Part shown: positions 52,100 to 58,882 of the stretch, piece by piece
Layout of the letters: each line of letters begins with the position of its first letter
Position numbering within the stretch: the first letter of the stretch is position 1
Source: Oscillospiraceae bacterium
Lineage (GTDB): Bacteria > Bacillota > Clostridia > Oscillospirales > Oscillospiraceae
Assembly (NCBI GenBank): GCA_022800215.1
Contig: JAAWPV010000002.1
Coordinates: 1-64,000 of the forward strand
DNA: 64,000 bases
Direction: 5' to 3'
The notes under the pieces: generated by a model
Databases searched by the model: none
What the model was told of the DNA's origin: nothing
What the model saw: the letters and a program-made list of their open reading frames with translations, nothing else
Made by a program: the position numbers and the translations under genes

Positions 52100-52364
52100 T
52101 GATTTTGCCCAATCCCGTAAGGCTCCCTGTGAATTTACAATTCACAGTAGTCGCACGCTCATGCATAATAGGCGGTACTGCGGACTGGGAGGCGATTTGC
52201 CACCGATAGTCAGCTTCATCAAGCTGGAGCGCAGTCTTCACCAACAAAGCGACCGTCTCGGCTGTTGCAGCAGTCGGGGCGGTTTCTTCATTTAGAAGAG
52301 CCAACGCTTTCTTCAGGCAGGCATTGCCCACTTCAACCCAAAGATTGTTTTCCTTATTTTCCAT
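52056..52364 (-). CDS. Small phage protein near the repressor
   Basis: A 102-residue, mostly helical protein (VEVGNACLKKALALLNEETA) with its own strong promoter (TTGACA-17-TATATT on the - strand). Function unknown; ATG 52364 follows GGAGGTGA. Confidence 0.7.
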   Translation of the reverse strand: MENKENNLWVEVGNACLKKALALLNEETAPTAATAETVALLVKTALQLDEADYRWQIASQSAVPPIMHERATTVNCKFTGSLTGLGKIIKSKIDPEANDDKE

Positions 52365-52411
52365 CCCGTTCACCTCCTTCTTGATTAATCAAAAAAAATG
52401 ATTGCACGGTC

Positions 52412-52498
52412 AATATATCATAAAAAATGAATATTGTCAATATGATAAATGATTATTATTTTTTTGACCTTGAAATTATCATAATTCACGATTATTAT
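52412..52498. promoter_or_regulatory. Divergent promoter and operator region of the repressor
   Basis: AT-rich. - strand promoter TTGACA (52440-52435), 17 bp, TATATT (52417-52412). + strand candidate TTGAAA (52470-52475), 17 bp, TATTAT (52493-52498). The word TATCATAA / TATGATAA occurs at 52416-52423, 52441-52448 and (TTATCATAA) 52476-52484, likely repressor operators. Confidence 0.68.
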
Positions 52499-52518
52499 GG
52501 AGACGGGGGGTGAACCAT

Positions 52519-53130
52519 TTGTTCCAGTTGATATTAAAAGAACTACGCGAGAACCGTGGAATTTCCCAGGCACAACTTGCCCGCAATCTTGGAAAAAGCC
52601 AATCCACGGTAGCTATGTGGGAAAGAGGGACAAACACACCAAACTACGACACTTTGGTAGAACTGGCTACATATTTTGATGTTAGCGTAGATTATCTTTG
52701 CGGTGTTTCCAAGGTTAAAAATCCTGCAAAGCCACAGTCCCTCCGAATCCCCGTTCTGGGGGATGTGGCTGCCGGGATCCCCATTGAGGCCATCACCAAC
52801 ATTGTGGACTATGAGGAGATAGACGCAGCGATGGCAAAGACGGGCGATTTCTTTGGGCTGCGCATTAAAGGCGCCAGCATGGAGCCGCGGATGAAAGAGG
52901 GAGATGTGGTCATTGTCCGGAAGCAGGACACTGCCGACACTGGCGATACGGTGGTGGTGTTGGTGAACGGAGACAGCGCCACGGTGAAGAAAATAAAATA
53001 CGGGCCGGATGGTATTACCTTGCTGCCATCCAACCCGTCCTATGATCCATTGTTTTACAGCGCCGCCGAGGTAGAGCGTCTTCCGGTCCGAGTCATCGGC
53101 CGGGTGGTGGAGCTGAGAGCAAAATATTAA
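52519..53130 (+). CDS. LexA-type prophage repressor (CI)
   Basis: A 203-residue repressor: N-terminal HTH (RGISQAQLARNLGKSQSTVA, MWERGTNTP), then an S24 peptidase domain. Cleavage site Ala-Gly in GDVAAGIPIEA, catalytic Ser in KGASMEPRMKEGD and Lys in SATVKKIKYG. It keeps the prophage silent and self-cleaves with RecA after DNA damage. TTG 52519 follows GGGGGGTG; GTG 52510 is an alternative start. Confidence 0.92.
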   Translation: MFQLILKELRENRGISQAQLARNLGKSQSTVAMWERGTNTPNYDTLVELATYFDVSVDYLCGVSKVKNPAKPQSLRIPVLGDVAAGIPIEAITNIVDYEEIDAAMAKTGDFFGLRIKGASMEPRMKEGDVVIVRKQDTADTGDTVVVLVNGDSATVKKIKYGPDGITLLPSNPSYDPLFYSAAEVERLPVRVIGRVVELRAKY

Positions 53131-53135
53131 AATTG

Positions 53136-53152
53136 GTGTTTATTTTGGACAC
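53136..53152. repeat. Dispersed phage palindrome, decayed copy 6
   Basis: GTGTTTATTTTGGACAC: the right half TTGGACAC is intact, the left half matches 5 of 8. Located between the repressor and the next gene. Confidence 0.5.
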
Positions 53153-53170
53153 TGGGAGGAGAAGCAGACC

Positions 53171-53800
53171 ATGAGTGAGATTGAAGAAAAGGCGCTTGAA
53201 AATACCCGCGTTCAAGACAAAGTTGCCGAGATTGCCCGGCTCCGAACAAAGGCTAAGTTTTTCTGGCCGTATGTAGGTATTTCCCTCCTGTTTGTTCTGG
53301 TAGCCGTTTTAAGTTTCTTCGCCAAGATCATTCCAGCGGGTTTAGCCGGGGTGATTGTGGCCGGTATTTTCGCCCTCCAGGCAATAAAAGCAAGCGATGC
53401 CTTCGACACCTTGGAGAATATGGGGGCAGTGGAAGAGGCCAAGCGGGCGAAATCCGTGGGGTTCAAAATATTTATTGGAATCCTGGCTGTTGTGTTGATT
53501 ATTGTCGGTGCCTATATTTATTTTTATTCCAGGATGGAGGCATCCAGAGAATCCGAGAAGTGGGACAAATTGGCTATCGTTACCTCCATGGAGGCTTTGG
53601 AGCAGTTTGCTCCGGGGACGGACTATGGCCCCCGTAGCGCAGATGGATGGCTGGTGATCCATAACAATGACGGCACCACCACCGTCTGGGCTCCAAGGGT
53701 CTATGGGCGGATTGCATTGATGCTAACAGACGACGGAGAAAGTTATACGCCATACTGGATATCAGTCAATGATACCGTGGTATTGGATTCAAGCAAATAA
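53171..53800 (+). CDS. Membrane protein in the lysogeny module
   Basis: A 209-residue protein with a short cytoplasmic coil, membrane segments (about residues 33-54, 56-75 and 100-122) and an extracytoplasmic domain. It lies between repressor and integrase, so it is expressed in the lysogen; superinfection exclusion is a possible role. GGGAGGAG precedes ATG 53171. Confidence 0.72.
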   Translation: MSEIEEKALENTRVQDKVAEIARLRTKAKFFWPYVGISLLFVLVAVLSFFAKIIPAGLAGVIVAGIFALQAIKASDAFDTLENMGAVEEAKRAKSVGFKIFIGILAVVLIIVGAYIYFYSRMEASRESEKWDKLAIVTSMEALEQFAPGTDYGPRSADGWLVIHNNDGTTTVWAPRVYGRIALMLTDDGESYTPYWISVNDTVVLDSSK

Positions 53801-53804
53801 AAAA

Positions 53805-53834
53805 CCGCCCCGGAGTTGCGACCTCCGGAGGCGG
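53805..53834 (+). terminator. Hairpin after the membrane protein gene
   Basis: CCGCC-CCGGAG / CTCCGGAGGCGG with one bulge, six-base loop, followed by GAAAAC. Probably ends the repressor-side transcript. Confidence 0.6.
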
Positions 53835-53838
53835 AAAA

Positions 53839-53913
53839 CGCAAAGACCAAAGCCGACCAAGACTAAGGCCCCTTTGCGCCCTTATCATACCACAAAGGGC
53901 TCGGGGGCGCAAG
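53839..53913 (+). promoter_or_regulatory. Mutually exclusive stems in the integrase leader
   Basis: CGCAAAG (53839-53845) can pair with CTTTGCG (53872-53878), or TTGCGCCC (53874-53881) with GGGCGCAA (53905-53912). The two cannot form together. The second stem lies just before the integrase ribosome binding site. Confidence 0.45.
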
Positions 53914-53929
53914 CGGAAAGGAGAAAATC

Positions 53930-54970
53930 GTGAAAGTTCCCAAGGCCCGGAAGCTCCCCTCGGGCACCTGGTTCCTCCAGCTCCGTCTTGGAGGGGAGAG
54001 CGTTACCGTCAATGCCCATACAGAGCGGGAGTGCGTCCGCCAGGCCCAGATCATCAAATCGGAGTACCTGGCGGGGAAGAAGCCACTACAGCTTCAAAGC
54101 GGACCCAGTCGCACGCTCCGCCAGGCTATAGATGTCTACATTGCCACCAGGATTCTATCCCCCTCCACAGAGCGCGGGTATATAAAGATCCGAGATCTCC
54201 GGTTTAGGGAGCTGATGGACCGCCCTCTGGTTGATATTACGCCGGAAGATTATCAGGCAGCCTGTAAAAGAGAGGCTCGGTCAGTGTCAGCCAAAACACT
54301 GCGCAACGCCTGGAGCTTTGTGGCCTCAGTCCTCCGTCATAACGGCATCACCCCACCTGCCGTATCACTGCCCCAGTTGATTCCCCACCAAACCCCCTTT
54401 CTGGACCACGATGAGATACAGGCCTTTGTTGAGGTTGTGAAAGGCACCAAATACCAGATCCCGATTTATTTGGCTTTGTCAAGCCTTAGACGGTCAGAGA
54501 TTATGGGACTACGGTGGGAGTGTGTAGATCTCAAGCGCCGAAGGATCCGGGTGGCCGGCGCAGCGGTGGTGGGAAAAGACGAGCAGCTCCATCACAAACA
54601 AGAAAATAAGAATACTGCCTCCAACCGATACGTCCCCATCCTTATGGATGAGCTCTATGAGGCGCTGAAGGAGGCCCGGCAGTCGGAAGGGCTGGTGGTA
54701 ACCTGCAATCCTAACACCATCTGGGCCAATGTGCGGAGGATCTGCAAACGGGCGGGGCTGCCTATGGTGGGGACACATGGACTTCGGCACTCTTTCGCAT
54801 CTTTGGCGTATTATCTGGAGGTGCCTGAGAAGGTGACAATGGAAATCGGAGGCTGGGCCGATGATCAGACAATGCGCCGCATCTATACCCACATTGCGCA
54901 GGCAGATGTCAAGCGATACGAGCAAGCATTCTCGGGATTTTTTGCTAACAAAAACGCTAACAAAAAGTAG
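53930..54970 (+). CDS. Tyrosine integrase
   Basis: A 346-residue recombinase. N-terminal arm-binding domain (PSGTWFLQLRLGGESVTVNA), core-binding domain, and catalytic residues R (SSLRRSEIMGLRW), HxxR (GTHGLRHSFASL) and Y (RRIYTHIAQ). GTG 53930 follows AAAGGAGA. It lies beside attR; its last codons contain the right arm-type repeat pair. Confidence 0.95.
   Translation: MKVPKARKLPSGTWFLQLRLGGESVTVNAHTERECVRQAQIIKSEYLAGKKPLQLQSGPSRTLRQAIDVYIATRILSPSTERGYIKIRDLRFRELMDRPLVDITPEDYQAACKREARSVSAKTLRNAWSFVASVLRHNGITPPAVSLPQLIPHQTPFLDHDEIQAFVEVVKGTKYQIPIYLALSSLRRSEIMGLRWECVDLKRRRIRVAGAAVVGKDEQLHHKQENKNTASNRYVPILMDELYEALKEARQSEGLVVTCNPNTIWANVRRICKRAGLPMVGTHGLRHSFASLAYYLEVPEKVTMEIGGWADDQTMRRIYTHIAQADVKRYEQAFSGFFANKNANKK
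54943..54961 (+). repeat. Right pair of integrase arm-type repeats
   Basis: TGCTAAC-N5-CGCTAAC, 55 bp inside attR and in the last codons of the integrase gene; same spacing and orientation as the left pair at 26072. Confidence 0.65.
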
Positions 54971-55015
54971 GGCCACTTGTGGCACAATAGATTTAGAGCT
55001 TTTTGGATGGGTTCG

Positions 55016-55022
55016 AGTCCCA
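55016..55022. other. attR core of the prophage
   Basis: AGTCCCA, preceded on the phage side by TGGGTTCG (tRNA T-arm start) and followed by the stranded end of the AraC gene. Confidence 0.85.
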
Positions 55023-55072
55023 ACGACTACCGGGAGGCGCACCGGACCCGCCCCGGTACCCGGAGAGACTGA
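55016..55072 (+). pseudogene. Stranded 3' end of the AraC regulator gene
   Basis: In frame with the left part it reads SPNDYREAHRTRPGTRRD followed by TGA (55070-55072): the original end of a 436-residue AraC protein. GQSPNDYR is the usual end of the AraC HTH. No start or ribosome binding site of its own. Confidence 0.87.
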
Positions 55073-55125
55073 AGCTGTAAACAAAATGCCGTGGGCATCT
55101 GCCCACGGCATTTTGTTTACAGCTT
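55072..55125. terminator. Long bidirectional terminator
   Basis: Perfect 26-bp stem (55072-55097 / 55100-55125) with a two-base loop and T-rich 3' strands. It originally ended the AraC transcript and now ends the integrase transcript and the GNAT gene. Confidence 0.88.
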
Positions 55126-55130
55126 GAAAA

Positions 55131-55658
55131 TCACCGGGCGAAGCTGACAAAGTCAGCGGGGAGAAGTTCATAGTCCACCGAGCTCTGCCACTGGCCCAGT
55201 TGGTCCTGAAAGGCGTTTTCGTGGACAGCCACCCGCCGGAAGCCCAGCTTCTCATAGACGTGCTGGGCCCGGAGGTTTTGAAGGTTGGTGTCCAGAACAA
55301 TCTTGCTGTAGCCCATGTCAAAGAGCCCGGCAATGAGCATGGAGAGGAACACCCGCCCGTAGCCCTTCTCCTGCTGGGAGAGGACGCAGATTTTGATGCC
55401 GATCTCGGCGCTGCCGTTTTGAAGGTTCCGGTAGTTCATCTCCCCCACGGGCCAGCCGTCCACCTCCAGAATAAGGCGGCGGTGGGTGCTGTCATCGTCC
55501 CCGGCAAGTTTTTGGGCGATGCCCCCGGCAGTCTCCCCGGTGCCGTTGGGGTAGCCGGCGTGGGCCATCAGGGCCCCGTTGTTCCACCAGGCGGCCAGCA
55601 GGGGGGCGTCGGCGGCGGTGGCGTTGCGGATGGTCTGGTTTTTATAGGTTAAGAGCAT
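55131..55658 (-). CDS. GNAT-family N-acetyltransferase
   Basis: A 175-residue acetyl-CoA-dependent acetyltransferase of RimJ type. The fold is visible from TIRNATAADAPLLAAWW, the CoA loop SQQEKGYGRVFLSMLIAGLF and NLRAQHVYEKLGFRRV. Substrate unknown. ATG 55658 follows GAAAGGAG. A 23-codon ORF just upstream may couple its translation. Confidence 0.88.
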   Translation of the reverse strand: MLLTYKNQTIRNATAADAPLLAAWWNNGALMAHAGYPNGTGETAGGIAQKLAGDDDSTHRRLILEVDGWPVGEMNYRNLQNGSAEIGIKICVLSQQEKGYGRVFLSMLIAGLFDMGYSKIVLDTNLQNLRAQHVYEKLGFRRVAVHENAFQDQLGQWQSSVDYELLPADFVSFAR

Positions 55659-55713
55659 AAAGTCTCCTTTCGGCGATGGGTGGATAGGTACGGTTTCTCA
55701 TGATGTACGTCAT
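55642..55713 (-). CDS. Possible 23-residue leader peptide
   Basis: MTYIMRNRTYPPIAERRLYA then LNL, preceded by a very strong AAAGGAGGCGAT. It overlaps the GNAT start by 17 bases. May be a coupling ORF; coding is uncertain. Confidence 0.42.
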   Translation of the reverse strand: MTYIMRNRTYPPIAERRLYALNL

Positions 55714-55741
55714 GTAGATCGCCTCCTTTCGTAAGTTTGGG

Positions 55742-56434
55742 TTATTGGTTTTTGAGCTCCTCGTAAACGGTTTTGTATTTGGGACGGCGGGAGAAAAGGG
55801 CCTCCAGCAGGGTGAGGAGCAGGCCGGAGCCGAAGGCCAGCCCTGCCACCAGGGCTGCTGCCCGCGCCCAGAAGTCCTCGGGCAGAATGAGGATGATGGC
55901 ATCGGCACGGTAGTCAAAGACCCAGTTGGTCTTGCCGGGGAAGAAAGCGTGGTGGAAGGCGGTGAAAAGGCTCTCGAAGTCCACAAGCCCCCAAATGCCG
56001 AAGACCAGCACGGCCGCCGTCATCAGGAAAAAGGCCCAGGCACAGGGCCCCCGGCCCAGGAAACGGTGGAGGGAGACCTTTTTCCGCCACACCAGCAGGA
56101 GCATCAGGAGCAGAAAGAGGGCGGAAAGGCCCAGAACGATGAAGTCCAGCCGGAAAAGGCCTTTGCAGTCGGCAAAGTGGGCCATGCCCTCTTGGGACCA
56201 GGGGAGGGCCCCGGTGCCGAAGGGGCCGTCCAGGACCAGGTAGTCCATCACCTCGTCGAAGGCGCCCCGGATGATTTCGGGGGAAAAGCCCGTCCGGGCG
56301 GGGAGGGAGAGGGCGTCGATCTGCCCGTAGTAGAAGCCCCGCCAGAGGATGGGCACCGCCACCGAAGTGGTGACCAGGAACACCGCCAGAGCCAGGGAGG
56401 TAAGGGCGGAGAGGAGTTTAGAGGGCTTTTTCAT
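55742..56434 (-). CDS. DUF1461-like integral membrane protein
   Basis: A 230-residue protein with membrane segments near residues 8-30, 95-117, 130-152 and 190-212, of the DUF1461/TIGR01906 type (YGQIDALSLPARTGFSPEII, DYLVLDGPFGTG). Function not known. AGGTGAT precedes ATG 56434; overlaps the next gene by 17 bases. Confidence 0.78.
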   Translation of the reverse strand: MKKPSKLLSALTSLALAVFLVTTSVAVPILWRGFYYGQIDALSLPARTGFSPEIIRGAFDEVMDYLVLDGPFGTGALPWSQEGMAHFADCKGLFRLDFIVLGLSALFLLLMLLLVWRKKVSLHRFLGRGPCAWAFFLMTAAVLVFGIWGLVDFESLFTAFHHAFFPGKTNWVFDYRADAIILILPEDFWARAAALVAGLAFGSGLLLTLLEALFSRRPKYKTVYEELKNQ

Positions 56435-57125
56435 GGGTATCACCTGTTTCTTGAGATAAGACAATGAGCACTTGGGAGGGGAGGTAAAAGAGCCACATTC
56501 CGGGGAAAGTGAGGGTGGGGAGAAGGCCCAGGTTGTAGGCACCCACGCAGAGGTCGCAGCAGACGAAGAGGAACAGGCCGAAGGCGAAGGTCCGCTTTTT
56601 CAGGGCGAAAGCCTCGGCGGCGTTGATACAGAGGTTAGAGAAGTAGAAAAGAGGGAGCCATTCGGAAAAAATAGACCATAAATCCTGATAAATAGTGGTT
56701 CTGGGAGGGCCATCCCAGCCAAAAGCGGCTCGCGCAAACAGATAAAGCCCCATTAAGAACACTCCAGAGAATAACCCCAGCAGTATGCGAAGAGTAAAAC
56801 AACGGAAATGAATATGTTTTCCCCGAAACAGGTAGAGCCGGTAGGCGTAGATGCCTTGTACCACAAGGAACAAGGCTACTCCCAAAGTATAATGCTTGTC
56901 CAGCACCAGCAGGAACCAGTCTGCCGCCACGGTGAAACACAAAGCCACCGCCACCAGCTTTCCGTCTGTTGTCTTCGCCCCCAAAAGAGCGGTCAAACAG
57001 CACAGGCAGATGGAGGCAAACTTCACCCAGCGGGAATCGCACAGCCCGGTGAGGTCCAGGGTGAGGAAGCAGACCCACAACGCCCCCGCCAGAGCGGGGA
57101 AGAGCCTTCTGCGGTAAACGGCCAT
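56418..57125 (-). CDS. YhhN-like membrane protein
   Basis: A 235-residue multi-spanning protein with ADWFLLVLDKHYTLGVALFL, a YhhN/lysoplasmalogenase-like stretch. Activity here is unproved. AAGGAGGTG precedes ATG 57125. Confidence 0.7.
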   Translation of the reverse strand: MAVYRRRLFPALAGALWVCFLTLDLTGLCDSRWVKFASICLCCLTALLGAKTTDGKLVAVALCFTVAADWFLLVLDKHYTLGVALFLVVQGIYAYRLYLFRGKHIHFRCFTLRILLGLFSGVFLMGLYLFARAAFGWDGPPRTTIYQDLWSIFSEWLPLFYFSNLCINAAEAFALKKRTFAFGLFLFVCCDLCVGAYNLGLLPTLTFPGMWLFYLPSQVLIVLSQETGDTHEKAL

Positions 57126-57204
57126 ACGCCTCACCTCCTTTGCATCAGAATACCACATTTTCCCGGCCGCCGCAAGGGTTTAGGGATAAGTGGCCGTATA
57201 CGCA

Positions 57205-57234
57205 GACAGACGGTCTCGTATGAGACCGTCTGTC
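57205..57234. repeat. Perfect 13-bp hairpin after the MATE gene
   Basis: GACAGACGGTCTC / GAGACCGTCTGTC with loop GTAT. No T-run on either strand. Its loop and CAGAC/GTCTG arms recall the hairpin at 4579. Confidence 0.7.
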
Positions 57235-57247
57235 AGGTGGTTAGATT

Positions 57248-58630
57248 TTAGTTGGAAGCGGCGGCCGGCTCGGGGGTGGGGACAGCCACCCGGGCGTAGG
57301 CTTTCTTCCGGATGCAGAAGAAGCAGGTCAGATGGATGGCTCCGGTGATGATCCAGCTGATAGGGTAGGAGAGGTAGAGACACCGGGGAGTGTGGTAAAC
57401 CTGGAAGATGGTGGCGATCCAGATGAGCCGCACGCCGCAGACGCCCGCGATGGAAATGACCATGGGGGCCACCGACCAGCCCAGGCCCCGGAGCGTGCCC
57501 ACGGTGATGTCCATGATGCCGCAGAGGAAATAGGGGGCGCCCACGTAGGCAAGGCGGACCATGCCCTGGGCGATGACATCGGGGTTGGGGGTGTAGAAGC
57601 TCAGCAGGGTTTCCCCGAAGAAGTAGGCCAGATTGCCCAGCACCAGGCCGCTGATGATACCAAAGCACTGGCACCAGAGAAGGACCTTGTCCACCCGGTC
57701 TGTCTTGGCGGCGCCGTAATTCTGGCCGGTGAAGGACAGGCAGGTCTGGTAAAAAGCGTTCATGCCAACATAGACAAACCCCTCCACATTGGCGGCAGAG
57801 CCGGAACCTGCCATGACGATGTCACCGAAGGAGTTGATGGAGGACTGGATGACCACGTTGGAGATGGCGAAGATGGTGCTCTGGAACCCGGCAGGCAGGC
57901 CGATGCGGATGATGTTCATCATCACGTCCCTGTCGATGCGAAGAGCCTTCAGGTCCAGATGGAGGGGACCGCTCTCTTTTATGAGACACCGCAGTACCAG
58001 CACGGCGGAGATATACTGGGAGGTGATGGTGGCGATGGCTACGCCGGCCACGTCCAGATGGAAGACGATGACCAGAATCAGGTTGAGGATCACATTCACT
58101 ACCCCGGCAATGCCCAGGAAGAACATGGGCCGCTGGGTGTCGCCGCCGGCCCGGAGAAGGGCGGCGCCGAAGTTATAGGCCAGGTTGGCGGGCATACCCA
58201 GGAAGTAGATGCGCAGATACAGGCTGGAAAGGTCAATGACGTTTTCCGGGGAGGACATAAGCTCCAGAATGGTCCGGGAGGCAAAGAAGCCCACCACGGC
58301 CAGCACCAGCCCCACCACCAGGCTTAAAAGGATGGAGGTATGAACCGCCCGGTTGACCCGGTCCCCGTCTCCGTGGCCCAGGGCGTGGGCTACCACCACG
58401 TTGGCGCCGATGGAGAGCCCCATAAAGAGATTGACCAGCAAAGCGGTGGGAGAACCTGTGGACGTCACGGCGGCAAGGGAGGTGTCGCTGGCAAAGTTGC
58501 CCACCACAATGATATCGGCGGCGTTAAAAAGAAGCTGCAGGATGCTGGATGCCATCAGGGGGAGGGCAAAAAGCAGGATCTTGGATGCCAAAGGGCCGCT
58601 GCACATATCGATTTCATAATGTCGTTTCAT
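57248..58630 (-). CDS. MATE-family efflux transporter
   Basis: A 460-residue exporter of drugs or metabolites using ion gradients. Twelve membrane segments, with ILLFALPLMASSILQLLFNA, ADIIVVGNFASDTSLAAVTS and ANVVVAHALGHGDGDRVNRA typical of MATE. Starts at 58630. Substrate unknown. Confidence 0.93.
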   Translation of the reverse strand: MKRHYEIDMCSGPLASKILLFALPLMASSILQLLFNAADIIVVGNFASDTSLAAVTSTGSPTALLVNLFMGLSIGANVVVAHALGHGDGDRVNRAVHTSILLSLVVGLVLAVVGFFASRTILELMSSPENVIDLSSLYLRIYFLGMPANLAYNFGAALLRAGGDTQRPMFFLGIAGVVNVILNLILVIVFHLDVAGVAIATITSQYISAVLVLRCLIKESGPLHLDLKALRIDRDVMMNIIRIGLPAGFQSTIFAISNVVIQSSINSFGDIVMAGSGSAANVEGFVYVGMNAFYQTCLSFTGQNYGAAKTDRVDKVLLWCQCFGIISGLVLGNLAYFFGETLLSFYTPNPDVIAQGMVRLAYVGAPYFLCGIMDITVGTLRGLGWSVAPMVISIAGVCGVRLIWIATIFQVYHTPRCLYLSYPISWIITGAIHLTCFFCIRKKAYARVAVPTPEPAAASN

Positions 58631-58803
58631 TCATTAAGACCTCTTTTCCGTGAGGGATAGGATAGCACCTTTTTTCTTGATTTGCAAGGACTTTGAACCA
58701 CTTCAAACGGATTTTCTGTTTTGACAATTTTCTTTCTTCTTTCACCCCAATTTCCTGTGGAAAAAAACCATGGAAATCCGGCTCTGTTTTTGGCCAAAAG
58801 CGT

Positions 58804-58832
58804 TTGCAATGTGGCGGGAAAATTGTTATAAT
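58804..58832 (+). promoter_or_regulatory. Sigma-A promoter for smc-ftsY
   Basis: TTGCAA (58804-58809), 17-bp spacer, TATAAT (58827-58832), 51 bases before the smc start. Confidence 0.78.
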
Positions 58833-58882
58833 AGATCATTAAGATTATTCTGGAAAATTATGACCACTGAGAGGTGCCCACT

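Noticed and set aside
54985..55045. A tRNA gene beside the integrase, suggested by GGGTTCGAGTCCCA
   Set aside because: Only a T-arm is present; no acceptor 5' strand, D-arm or anticodon arm upstream, and the bases after it encode the AraC C-terminus. It is an attP remnant.
54509..55333. N-terminally extended - strand ORF crossing the GNAT gene and integrase
   Set aside because: A shadow frame covering two secure genes, the att site and the terminator.
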